DNA of 64,000 nucleotides from Desulfoscipio sp. XC116. Lineage in GTDB: Bacteria > Bacillota > Desulfotomaculia > Desulfotomaculales > Desulfallaceae. Under the pieces are notes generated by a model. It did no database searches. It had not been told where the DNA came from and saw only the letters and a program-made list of their open reading frames with translations. Within the stretch, counting starts at the first letter, position 1. Each line of letters begins with the position of its first letter. Shown here piece by piece: positions 1 to 7,470 of the stretch. The translations under genes and the position numbers were made by a program. The stretch spans positions 2,733,035 through 2,797,034 of the forward strand of contig NZ_CP156660.1 of assembly GCF_039851975.1 (NCBI RefSeq), read 5' to 3'.

Positions 1-60
1 ATGAAAAAAGGCGGCGGTTCACAAGTATCCACCGCAATGCATTCATCGGTGAAATTATGA
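1..60 (+). CDS. C-terminal fragment of an unidentified gene (possibly feoB)
   Basis: The window opens inside a reading frame of 19 codons that ends in TGA at 58-60. The TGA overlaps the ATG of the next gene (ATGA), so the two are translationally coupled. The next gene encodes a FeoB-associated type protein, so this fragment may be the end of the ferrous iron permease FeoB, but the visible residues (many Gly, Ser and Lys) are not diagnostic. Identity is inference from context only. Confidence 0.4.
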   Translation: MKKGGGSQVSTAMHSSVKL

Positions 61-215
61 GCATAGTTGATTATCTGGTTCTTGCTGTAGTAGCTTTAAT
101 GGTGGCACTTGCTGTTTTTAAAATGGCAAGGGATAAAAAAAGAGGTGTAAAGTGTTCCGGATGCAGTGGCTGCAGCGAATGCAGCGAATGCCACGGGCGT
201 TCCGATAAGTCATAA
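57..215 (+). CDS. FeoB-associated Cys-rich membrane protein
   Basis: This 52-residue protein has one N-terminal membrane helix (about residues 5-21, rich in Leu, Val and Ala), a basic stretch (RDKKRG) and a short cytoplasmic tail with repeated CSGC/CSEC motifs. That layout is typical of the small FeoB-associated family encoded directly after feoB, thought to help ferrous iron uptake, perhaps by binding metal. The ATG overlaps the stop of the upstream gene by 4 bases. It is below the usual ORF length cut-off but its composition and coupling make it convincing. Confidence 0.75.
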   Translation: MSIVDYLVLAVVALMVALAVFKMARDKKRGVKCSGCSGCSECSECHGRSDKS

Positions 216-228
216 CACAAGTAACAGC

Positions 229-434
229 AAAGGGGGTGTCGCAAAACTACTTTATTAAGCAGTGAGCGATGCTCCCTTTCTGTTATATAAAAATAATATA
301 AAAATAAAATCAGCCAATCCGATAATTACCTGAACTTATTATCGGATTGGCTGATTTTAGGCACAACTTAACTAGCTTTTGCTTCAAAGCCTTCTTTTAC
401 AAGGAGTTTAGGCAATTGTTGCAACAGCCCCTTT
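229..434 (+). repeat. MITE-like element, copy M1
   Basis: The segment is bounded by terminal inverted repeats: left AAAGGGGGTGTCGCAA at 229, and right (read on the minus strand) AAAGGGGCTGTTGCAAC from 434. The left part can fold into a stem (232-242 with 270-280). Related left ends occur at 38931 and 56247 and, inverted, at 60987; related right ends at 56363 and 60845. No ORF of its own is convincing, so it would be a non-autonomous mobile element. Confidence 0.6.
307..357. terminator. 20-bp perfect hairpin, likely bidirectional terminator
   Basis: Arms 307-326 and 338-357 are perfectly complementary over 20 bp with an 11-base loop, and are flanked by A-rich sequence on the left and TTTT on the right. 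It lies inside element M1, between the convergent iron gene and galE, and could stop transcription from both sides. Confidence 0.65.
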
Positions 435-455
435 ATCGACAACGCCCAATAACCG

Positions 456-1448
456 TTATTGGGAACCATAACCGTCCGGGTGACTGCTGTGCCATTTCCA
501 GGCCGTGCGTACAATGTCCTCCAATTCACCATAGCGCGGCTGCCAATTTAAACACTTTTTTATCTTGTGCGGACTGGCTACCAGCACCGCCGGGTCACCC
601 TCCCGGGGCGGACCTTCTTCAACAATAAAATTTCGGCCCGTTACCCGACGCACGGCATCCACCACCTCGCGCACCGAATAGCCCTGCCCATTGCCCAAAT
701 TGTATACTGCGGACGGTTCGCCCGCCTGCAGCGCCTCCAGCGCCAGAATGTGCGCCACAGCCAGATCGGAAACATGGATATAATCTCTCAGACAGGTGCC
801 GTCAGGGGTAGGGTAATCCGTACCGTAAATTGCAACCTTGTCGCGTTTACCCATGGCAGCCTGTATAACCAGGGGAATCAAATGTGTCTCCGGGTTATGG
901 TCTTCGCCGATATTTCCGTTCAGATCAGCGCCGGCAGCGTTAAAATAACGCAGGGAAACATATCGCAACCCATAGGCTCGCTCATACCAGCTTAAAATTT
1001 GCTCCAACATCAGTTTAGTACCGCCATAGACATTAACCGGGCAAGCAGGGTGCGCCTCATCAATAGGGGTATACTCCGGTTCGCCATAAACCGCCGCGGT
1101 GGATGAGAGTATAAACTGCCGCACCCCCGCCTCCACCAGCGCCGTCAAAAATTCCACACCGTTACCCAGATTATTTCGACAGTATTTATCCGGCCTGGTC
1201 ATCGATTCTCCCACCAAACTGTCCGCAGCTAAATGCACCACAGCGTTAATCTGATTCTTCTTTACCAGTTCGCTCACCAGCGCCCTGTTGCCGCAATCTC
1301 CCTGCACGAACATCCCACCGGCCACAGCGTCCCGGTGACCTTTGCTCAAATTATCCAGCGTCACTACTTTGTAATCCCGCTGCAACAATTCCTTTACCAC
1401 GTGGCTGCCGATGTACCCGGCACCACCGGTTACTAATATATTCAACAT
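456..1448 (-). CDS. galE: UDP-glucose 4-epimerase
   Basis: This 330-residue short-chain dehydrogenase-type epimerase interconverts UDP-glucose and UDP-galactose in the cytoplasm, supplying galactose for surface polysaccharides. The NAD-binding motif GGAGYIGS is at residues 8-15, the catalytic Ser lies in ILSSTAAVYG (about 115-117), and the YxxxK pair is Y141/K145 (YGGTK). Length is normal for GalE. The ATG is preceded by a modest AGG at 8-base spacing. No other sugar-nucleotide gene is adjacent; the gene stands alone behind a leader that can fold (1455-1518). Confidence 0.93.
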   Translation of the reverse strand: MLNILVTGGAGYIGSHVVKELLQRDYKVVTLDNLSKGHRDAVAGGMFVQGDCGNRALVSELVKKNQINAVVHLAADSLVGESMTRPDKYCRNNLGNGVEFLTALVEAGVRQFILSSTAAVYGEPEYTPIDEAHPACPVNVYGGTKLMLEQILSWYERAYGLRYVSLRYFNAAGADLNGNIGEDHNPETHLIPLVIQAAMGKRDKVAIYGTDYPTPDGTCLRDYIHVSDLAVAHILALEALQAGEPSAVYNLGNGQGYSVREVVDAVRRVTGRNFIVEEGPPREGDPAVLVASPHKIKKCLNWQPRYGELEDIVRTAWKWHSSHPDGYGSQ

Positions 1449-1454
1449 ATAGAG

Positions 1455-1518
1455 CCTGGTTCTTTAAACATGCTCGTCTTACCCGTCCGAGTCCACGGGT
1501 AATTATATAAAGACCAGG
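1455..1518 (-). promoter_or_regulatory. Structured leader in front of galE
   Basis: In the galE leader, 1508-1518 pairs with 1455-1466 (11-12 bp, one bulge), and an inner stem pairs 1479-1485 with 1496-1502 (7 bp perfect, TTACCCG/CGGGTAA). The ribosome-proximal arm includes the AGG that would act as the galE Shine-Dalgarno, so folding could limit translation. It matches no riboswitch class I recognise. The pairing is seen; regulation is inferred. Confidence 0.35.
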
Positions 1519-1638
1519 TTTCACCTCCCCCATTTCTTCTATCGGATGAGCTTAGTCAGTAATCGCCGCCATACCTATTATTAATACAATTAATGACGTT
1601 TGATACAAACACATCTTGTTATATGAATACTTTTAAGA

Positions 1639-1965
1639 TCATCTTGGCATCCATATTATAATTGCCGCACCTGTCAGTGCAATCACTGCACCAACCCAGT
1701 CATAACGGTCAGGTTTCTTTTTATCTATTCCCCAGCCCCAAAATAGCGATAAGACGATAAATATGCCGCCATAAGCAGCATAAACTCTACCAAAATTCGG
1801 GTAATCCTGAAGCGTAGGAATAACCCCGTATAAAACAAGGATAATAGCTCCGACAATACCAACAATAAGATGCTTCTTCTCCCGCAGCCATAACCAAACC
1901 AAATATCCTCCGCCAATTTCAGCTAAACCCGCCAAGACAAATAGTATTGCCGACTTTATTATCAT
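1639..1965 (-). CDS. YnfA/UPF0060 family membrane protein (second of tandem pair)
   Basis: This is a small hydrophobic protein of 108 residues with four predicted membrane helices and the family signatures GLAEIGGGYLVWLWLR, VYAAYGG and DWVGA. YnfA proteins resemble small multidrug resistance exporters; the substrate is unknown. The start chosen is the ATG at 1965, which overlaps the stop of the upstream paralogue in an ATGA; longer readings through 2052 would invade that gene. It is clearly paralogous to 1962-2318. Part of its 3' end is duplicated at 4626-4692. Confidence 0.85.
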   Translation of the reverse strand: MIIKSAILFVLAGLAEIGGGYLVWLWLREKKHLIVGIVGAIILVLYGVIPTLQDYPNFGRVYAAYGGIFIVLSLFWGWGIDKKKPDRYDWVGAVIALTGAAIIIWMPR

Positions 1966-2318
1966 TGTCTTTCGACTTCCCTTCCCTCCTCTTTTCTGGG
2001 GGCCCAGAGAATAACCGCCGTGCCGATTAACGCAATAACGGTTCCAAGCCAATCATATAAATCAGGTGTTATATTATCAATCCACCATCCCCACAAAATC
2101 GACATGACGATAAAAACACCCCCATATGCCGCATAAATGCGCCCAAAGTCCGGAAATCGCTGAAAGGTTGGAATAACCCCGTATAAAATCAAAACAAGTC
2201 CACCCAATACGCCCCACATAATACTCGCGTCATATCTCAGCCAAATCCATACAAAATATCCCCCGGCTATTTCCGCTAATCCGGCAAGAAAGAATAGTAC
2301 CGCTGATCTGAATACCAT
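1962..2318 (-). CDS. YnfA/UPF0060 family membrane protein (first of tandem pair)
   Basis: This 118-residue integral membrane protein has four hydrophobic helices and the same landmarks as its downstream neighbour (LAEIAGGYFVWIWLR, RIYAAYGGVF, DLYDWLGT). It has a polar C-terminal tail (RKEEGREVERQ) that the neighbour lacks. The two form an overlapping tandem pair, and SMR-like proteins often act as heterodimers, so a paired exporter is plausible. Upstream sequence carries GGGAGG at suitable spacing from the ATG. Confidence 0.87.
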   Translation of the reverse strand: MVFRSAVLFFLAGLAEIAGGYFVWIWLRYDASIMWGVLGGLVLILYGVIPTFQRFPDFGRIYAAYGGVFIVMSILWGWWIDNITPDLYDWLGTVIALIGTAVILWAPRKEEGREVERQ

Positions 2319-2414
2319 TTTTTGCCTCCCTGCTCAACTGTATATTTTTGCAGTTGCAGTTATTGAATGATAGATTAGCTGCATATTAAAACATCACCAC
2401 TATTTTGTACATAT

Positions 2415-2624
2415 TCATATTTTATCATAAAATGAAGCTTTGTTGTAATAACTGAAAGGTTTAAGCGTAGGTCGGCAAAATAGCGGGCCGAAAGCGAAGG
2501 CCGGCCGCACTACACAAATTGGTATCACTCCTACAGGTGTTTCTTTAATTGTTTCTTCGATTAATTTTATAAATCTATCGTTCAGGTATTGACACTCACC
2601 CAATTCTCTCAAGAAATGTTCCAC
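2415..2624 (-). pseudogene. Short open frame in a degenerate block
   Basis: A frame of 69 codons follows the pylB-like remnant on the same strand. Its first 35 residues look protein-like (charged amphipathic helix, ELGECQYLNDRFIKLIEE), whereas the rest (VVRPAFAFGPLF...) looks random. It may be the decayed end of the same or a neighbouring gene. I recognise no family. Confidence 0.2.
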
Positions 2625-2632
2625 ATTGATCT

Positions 2633-3031
2633 CTAAGAAATTGTATATGTTTTTTGTTTATTTTTTAAGTTTTTTTCTGTAAAACTTTTCCCTTCATAGA
2701 AAAACTCAACAATCATATCCCGTTTTAGCAGATCGTCTATCACTGCTTTATCTACATTCCTTTTTTCGAGAATTTCGTTAACTACAGTTATAGCTATTTC
2801 AAAAAATGCAGCATCAAAATTTTTACATTGGAGTCCATTGCAAAAGGAGCAATTATTATTACGACACCAAGTTGAAAAATATATAAACCCATATAAAAAT
2901 ATTTGGTTAGAGAAATGTTTTTCTCTAACCAACCGGGCAACCCGGAAAAGTTCCTTTAAGTCTTGCTTCCTAGATAACTTAAGTAAAAAAATAAAGAAGG
3001 CTTTCAGAGATAGGCCCCCAAAGGCATAAAT
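2633..3031 (-). pseudogene. Degenerate methylornithine synthase-like (PylB) remnant
   Basis: Read on the minus strand from about 3031, the frame gives LKELFRVARLVREKHF, then FLYGFIYFSTWCRNNN and CSFC, followed by CKN. This strongly resembles the start of PylB, the radical SAM enzyme that makes methylornithine for pyrrolysine (family pattern: VARKVR..yFGN..FL..FIYFSTYC, then CxxC and CKN). The radical SAM cysteines are broken: an extra Asn (AATAATAAT run) gives Cx4Cx2C instead of Cx3Cx2C. After CKN the similarity stops and the frame ends about 200 residues early. No good start codon is present. Similarity is from memory of the family, not from a search. Confidence 0.55.
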
Positions 3032-3330
3032 GTATAATTTTTTTTAATAAGACCCTTCTTTTTAGGAAAATTGGAGGTAATTTACTAATTTATCTACTTT
3101 TTATATTACCAGAGCCCGCATCTCAAAAAGATTATGTGGTCGACGACCAGCCACCTTTTTTTGGTCTCCGAATTTTTATCACGTATGACCTCTGAAATTG
3201 CTTTGCGACTGGCATAGTTTGTGAAATTGGTTACATTTTGAGTTATCTAAAACAGTGGTTGACTTATAAAAAAATGTTTGGTTAACTAAAGAAAGCATAT
3301 ATATTTTTAGTTTTGATAGAAGGTATTAAA
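3032..3330. other. Gene-free AT-rich stretch
   Basis: AT-rich intergenic DNA between the pylB-like remnant and the UroD-like gene. I see no strong ORF, terminator or repeat; an AGAAGG ribosome-binding site at 3318-3323 belongs to the following gene. Confidence 0.5.
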
Positions 3331-4197
3331 GTGAAAAATCTACTGTGCTTGTTAAAAGAAAAAAAGATATCCAGAGTTCTCCGTGGTGAACTCTGGATAT
3401 CAGGTACCGTATTAGATGAATTGGGTCTTGAAAGAAAGCAGGATTCTATAGTTACTATCAGCCGCGAGATTGATGCCAACCTATGCTTTTTAAGCTACAC
3501 CAATCCAATTCAACAGCTTTCGGTTGGGTCAAAGGAAATGGAAATTAACATTAAAAAAGCCCACGCTTTAGAATTGTTTTGCGGAGTCACTGTAGATGGT
3601 CCCTTTGAACGTACGGTTAAAGAACATGGTTTTGAAGAAACTATGAAAATGTTTTTTAATGAAAAACACCTGAATAGTCAGCTTGAAAAACACACAGCAG
3701 TAACTGCTTTTGAACTGGCCGCAGCTGAAAAAGCGGGTGCCGACCTGTTGATTCTATGTGATGATATAGCTTATACCCAGGGGCTATATTTTTCGCCTCA
3801 AAAGTTTAAAAGCAATATATTGCCGCTTTACAAAAAACTGAGGAATTTAGTAAAAGAAACAGCTATGGGTTTTCATTCTGATGGCAACGTTGAATCAATA
3901 TTAAATTTACTGCTAGACCATGAGTATACTATGTTTTCCCTGGAGCCGGAAGCTATGGATTTAGTCACTTTAAGCCGAGTTCTTCCATCAAACATCGCTC
4001 TGATGTCCGGTATAAAATCAGATTGGTTAATGAATTCAGGCTTTAATCTTCACCAAAATAAAAAAGAAATATTGTTTTATATCGAAGAACTGTCTAAAGG
4101 TTGCGGTTTGATTCTGTCTTCTTTATGCGGTCTTAGCAATACTGCAAGTCTAAATCAATTAAAGCTTTTATATCGCTTGTTAAACGAAAGCCGCTGA
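3331..4197 (+). CDS. UroD-like (MtaA/MtbA-type) methyltransferase family protein
   Basis: This 288-residue protein resembles the uroporphyrinogen decarboxylase/corrinoid methyltransferase superfamily: AGADLLILCDDIAY in the middle, the GFHSDGNVESIL strand, a late GIKSDWL and the C-terminal GLILSSLCGLSN. True UroD is longer and has an N-terminal arginine-rich substrate motif that is not seen here, so a corrinoid or other one-carbon methyl-transfer role is more likely than haem synthesis. GTG 3331 is preferred over TTG 3313 because AGAAGG lies 7 bases upstream. The adjacent pylB-like remnant fits a former methylamine locus; no corrinoid protein is nearby. Confidence 0.6.
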   Translation: MKNLLCLLKEKKISRVLRGELWISGTVLDELGLERKQDSIVTISREIDANLCFLSYTNPIQQLSVGSKEMEINIKKAHALELFCGVTVDGPFERTVKEHGFEETMKMFFNEKHLNSQLEKHTAVTAFELAAAEKAGADLLILCDDIAYTQGLYFSPQKFKSNILPLYKKLRNLVKETAMGFHSDGNVESILNLLLDHEYTMFSLEPEAMDLVTLSRVLPSNIALMSGIKSDWLMNSGFNLHQNKKEILFYIEELSKGCGLILSSLCGLSNTASLNQLKLLYRLLNESR

Positions 4198-4625
4198 CTT
4201 GGAAAGTTAAAAAGTGAAAACTATTAGATGATGGCGGCCAAGGGCTTCTTTTATAGAACAGGCACCCAGAAAAGCAAGTAACCACCATTAAAAAGCCTAA
4301 TATATAAGGGTTAACGGGATGTGGGCAATATTTAAATTTAAGATGCGGTATCAGGGGTAAGAATTTCAGACGTGAACTTTTTATAGTAGCCTGGAATTTT
4401 AGTTTTTTATAAAAAAAATAAAGTCATGAAATATCAAAAGAGACAAAAAATAATGAGGTTTGCTCAGGTATAACCCGGCAAACCATGTCTACCAGCAACA
4501 ACTTGATCCATACCGTGCATTAAATCTCTCATTTAACGGCTGAGACATACCATGCATTAGTTTCCTTACTTAAAATATATGCCCCCGATATAACATTGTT
4601 AAGATTTTTTTACTTTCTCTTTCTT
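4198..4625. other. Gene-free stretch
   Basis: Low-complexity, AT-rich intergenic DNA with no convincing ORF or hairpin. It joins the UroD-like gene to the duplicated ynfA fragment. Confidence 0.4.
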
Positions 4626-4692
4626 TATTATAATTGCCGCACCTGTCAGTGCAATCACTGCACCAATCCAGTCATAACGGTCAGGTTTCTTT
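4626..4692 (-). repeat. Duplicate of the 3' part of the ynfA-like gene
   Basis: Positions 4626-4692 match 1654-1720 over 67 bases with one mismatch (T at 4667 for C at 1695). The source lies inside the YnfA-family gene at 1639-1965. The copy encodes the reverse of its C-terminal residues and lacks the gene's end and start. It leaves two direct repeats about 3 kb apart bracketing the degenerate block. Confidence 0.85.
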
Positions 4693-4718
4693 CTTGGCAA
4701 TGTGCAGCCGGTTAAACA

Positions 4719-6137
4719 CTACAAGCCGCGCAGCGAACGCTCCAGTTGAGCCAGTGTGTTGCTTTCAAGCATGCGCGTCTTTAGACTGAACAAGGCTACG
4801 GTAGGCACATACCGCCATTGGTTGCGAGGCAAAGTATTCAGCCAAAGCACGTCCCGGACATGCCTTTCAGCTTCCACCAGCAGCCTGGCGGTTCTGTCGG
4901 AATGCTGGGTTTTGGTGTCGCTGATAATGATCAAATAGGTATCCGAGGTCAAGAGGTAACTATAGTGATCCATAAATGTACGCATAGCTTGAGCCAAGTC
5001 AGTGGTTTTGCCCCACTGCCCGCTCCGGGCCATAATAGCGGACATGGTTTCCGCAAAGCCCAGGTTGCGGCGCATTTGAGGAGTGATTCGCTCCAAGTCC
5101 TCGGAAAATATAAATACTTCAATATCCCGCACCACATCGGCCAGCCCATATAAAAATTGAACAATAAGCCGGGCATACATGGTCATGGAGGCGGAAACAT
5201 CACAAAGTAAAAGCAGCCTGGGCTTTTGCACTCGCTTACTGCGATAGCGCAGATACAGTGGGATACCGCCGTACTGTACACTACCCCGCACAGTGCGCCT
5301 AATATCAATGGCGTGTTTCTTGCGGCTGCTTCGGTAGCGGCGGGAAAGACCAGTGGCTAAACGAGCGGCCATTTTACGCAGCAGTACGATTACCCGGGGC
5401 ATATCCTGTTCACCAATGGTACGCATATCTCTTTCCAGCAAGGACTCTTCGGGCTCTTCCGCCAACCCCCGGGATACCGCGCGCACCACCTCGTCGACAG
5501 CTTCATCCCCGGTATATTGAACTTGCCGCTGTATTCTGGCCATACCCTTTTCTTCATCCTGCCGGTTCAAATGATAGCGCCAATAATCCAGGGATGCTTC
5601 CACTACCTGGGCGATTAGCTTGGACGGGTCGTTCACCGGGTTACCCCGGTAATTTTCCAATAATTCGTTTATTTTTTGGCGGTCTTTTTCAGACAAGCGA
5701 GCATAGGTTTGAAGCTGCTCACCGGTTAAATTTAGCTGTTCCGCGGCCCCGCCCGCCCAATCGCCTCCGCTGCGGGATACTCCCCCTTTTAGCTCATTGG
5801 CGGACTCCTCTATTAATTGCTCCTGTCGGGCCGTTTCCTCCGCTTCCTCCTGGCGGCGCTGCTGTTTTACCTGGTCAGGAGTAAAAAATAATCCAAAGGC
5901 CATGTCGAACACCCGGGCATCCCGCTGTCTTTTAGCTAAAGTAGCCCGCAGGGCCAGACGAAATTGCTCCCGGTCCAGCACATCCACCGCAGCCAGAGCA
6001 CGGACCGCGTCGTTTACCTCCGCAGTACCCGTATTCAGCCCCAAACTGCGCAGCACGGCTACAAAACGGGCCAATTGGTTAAAAAATTCATTCGGCGATA
6101 ATTCCCTGCCGGTATACATTAGTCCTGCTTCACACAT
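4719..6137 (-). CDS. VWA domain-containing protein, CoxE-like
   Basis: This 472-residue cytoplasmic protein has an N-terminal helical domain, a charged Gln/Glu-rich linker (about residues 115-145) and a C-terminal von Willebrand A domain whose MIDAS begins LLCDVSASM (DxSxS) and continues with the conserved Thr and IIISDT. It belongs to the CoxE-like group, which usually works with a MoxR-type AAA+ ATPase to remodel or load metal into enzymes. No MoxR gene is adjacent, which is unusual. The start is uncertain: GTG 6146, ATG 6137 (GGGTGG at 5 bases) and ATG 6119 are all possible. The gene is convergent with the UroD-like gene. Confidence 0.8.
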   Translation of the reverse strand: MCEAGLMYTGRELSPNEFFNQLARFVAVLRSLGLNTGTAEVNDAVRALAAVDVLDREQFRLALRATLAKRQRDARVFDMAFGLFFTPDQVKQQRRQEEAEETARQEQLIEESANELKGGVSRSGGDWAGGAAEQLNLTGEQLQTYARLSEKDRQKINELLENYRGNPVNDPSKLIAQVVEASLDYWRYHLNRQDEEKGMARIQRQVQYTGDEAVDEVVRAVSRGLAEEPEESLLERDMRTIGEQDMPRVIVLLRKMAARLATGLSRRYRSSRKKHAIDIRRTVRGSVQYGGIPLYLRYRSKRVQKPRLLLLCDVSASMTMYARLIVQFLYGLADVVRDIEVFIFSEDLERITPQMRRNLGFAETMSAIMARSGQWGKTTDLAQAMRTFMDHYSYLLTSDTYLIIISDTKTQHSDRTARLLVEAERHVRDVLWLNTLPRNQWRYVPTVALFSLKTRMLESNTLAQLERSLRGL

Positions 6138-6167
6138 ATGTACCACCCATTCAATTATAGATGCAGT

Positions 6168-6204
6168 AAATAAAGCCTGTTATATGAAATATATCATAAT
6201 CGCA
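6168..6204. repeat. 37-bp direct repeat, unit 1
   Basis: Matches 6329-6365 at 32 of 37 positions (begins AAATAAAGC, ends TAATCGCA). Both units lie upstream of the VWA gene on its coding strand, so they may be duplicated promoter or regulator-binding sequence. Confidence 0.5.
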
Positions 6205-6328
6205 CGGCATTTTAAATATCCCTAGAGACAGAAGTTATCCGACTCGTTTTGTTAAAGAACTTTGTCAGCTTGACACAGCAGCCTTCATACGGCTTCATTG
6301 TTGCTTTAAATATCGCCGCCCGGGCAGG

Positions 6329-6365
6329 AAATAAAGCATGTTATCTGGAATATACCTTAATCGCA
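6329..6365. repeat. 37-bp direct repeat, unit 2
   Basis: Second unit of the pair described at 6168, 161 bases away. It sits in the 397-base divergent region between the VWA gene and the lipase, where nothing else stands out. Confidence 0.5.
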
Positions 6366-6534
6366 TTGGTATTGAACAATTTAAAAAGGCCGTAGTTTAA
6401 GTAGAATATCAAAGCAAGGCATTACGGAAAACGCTTCCCCATATGTTCCCAACCAATAAGTTAATTAACAACTTAATAAACTTTCCACCGCTCTTATATC
6501 CTAATGGAAATACTGATTGGAATAGGTGATCCTT

Positions 6535-7266
6535 ATGTTAACAAACCAATATTGGGATTTAGATAAAAATAAGCTGATTTCCATGGCCGGAGCATGTATT
6601 CAAACTTATAAACAGTTTAAGTATAACGGCAGCTTCAGTATCCCTAACGGATATAAATTGGTGCAGACGTTTAAGGCGAAGGTTTTTCGAGTTTTTGAAT
6701 GGTTTGGGTATGTTATGGAGTCGGAAGACAATGCAATAATTGCTTTCAGAGGTTCCCTGTCCAAGAGGGACTGGATCACTGACCTTGGCGTCTCTCAAAC
6801 GAATTATCAATTTGCGCCTCACGCCGGCAAAGTGCACACAGGTTTTAATTATTTATACAAATCTTGCCGGGAAGACGTTCTCAATACATTGGAAAGCATG
6901 TCGCCGCATTTAAAAATATACATCACCGGACATAGTTTAGGGGGTGCGTTAGCTGTTTTAAACGCCTTGGATATTGCCGTTAACACGAAACACAAAAATC
7001 CCGTAATGATAAGTTTCGGCGCACCCCGGACCGGTAATCCGGATTTTGCTTCGGTATATAATCATTTTGTAAAAAACAGCATACGTGTAGTCAGCGACAG
7101 GGATCTGACCCCCAAGAGCCCCAACAGGGTAATTTTATCGCCTATCTTTAATAAATTTTGGATATATAAGCACGTAAATCATCCATACATAATATCTTTT
7201 GAAGCCGGTGGCGCTATGGCCAATCACGATATCAGAAACTATATAAAACAACTTCGGGGTAAATAA
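6535..7266 (+). CDS. Lipase family (class 3) protein
   Basis: This 243-residue alpha/beta hydrolase carries the class 3 lipase signature: FRGS-type strand (IAFRGSLSKRDW), nucleophile elbow ITGHSLGGALAVL with the catalytic Ser, then ISFGAPRTGNPDF and VSDRDLTPKSP containing the acid, and a late His in YKHVNHPY or ANHD. No signal peptide is evident, so an intracellular or non-classically exported acyl hydrolase is likely. ATG 6535 is chosen over GTG 6526 because AGGTGAT lies 6 bases upstream. The gene is convergent with treT; a hairpin at 7419-7466 separates them. Confidence 0.88.
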   Translation: MLTNQYWDLDKNKLISMAGACIQTYKQFKYNGSFSIPNGYKLVQTFKAKVFRVFEWFGYVMESEDNAIIAFRGSLSKRDWITDLGVSQTNYQFAPHAGKVHTGFNYLYKSCREDVLNTLESMSPHLKIYITGHSLGGALAVLNALDIAVNTKHKNPVMISFGAPRTGNPDFASVYNHFVKNSIRVVSDRDLTPKSPNRVILSPIFNKFWIYKHVNHPYIISFEAGGAMANHDIRNYIKQLRGK

Positions 7267-7418
7267 CTGCAATAATGATTTACCGGCTTTATGAGCAGGA
7301 AAGTATTACACCTGGCTGGTAAATTCCATTATCGCCTTATCACCACTCTAATTTGCGGGTGGCGCAGTTGTCCTCCTTGCACCCGGTGTTATATCCACCA
7401 CGGCGAGGTCATGACTTG

Positions 7419-7466
7419 CTTGGCGCAGGTTTCCCACTTATATAGAAATGGGAGACTTGCGCCAAG
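7419..7466. terminator. Long hairpin between convergent genes
   Basis: CTTGGCGCA (7419-7427) pairs with TGCGCCAAG (7458-7466), and the inner part (TTCCCACTT with AAATGGGAG) extends the stem around a loop TATAG. The inner hairpin resembles hairpin 3 of the three-hairpin repeat family (for example 35034-35056), so it may be a fragment of that repeat reused as a terminator. No long T tract follows. Confidence 0.5.
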
Positions 7467-7470
7467 TTAA

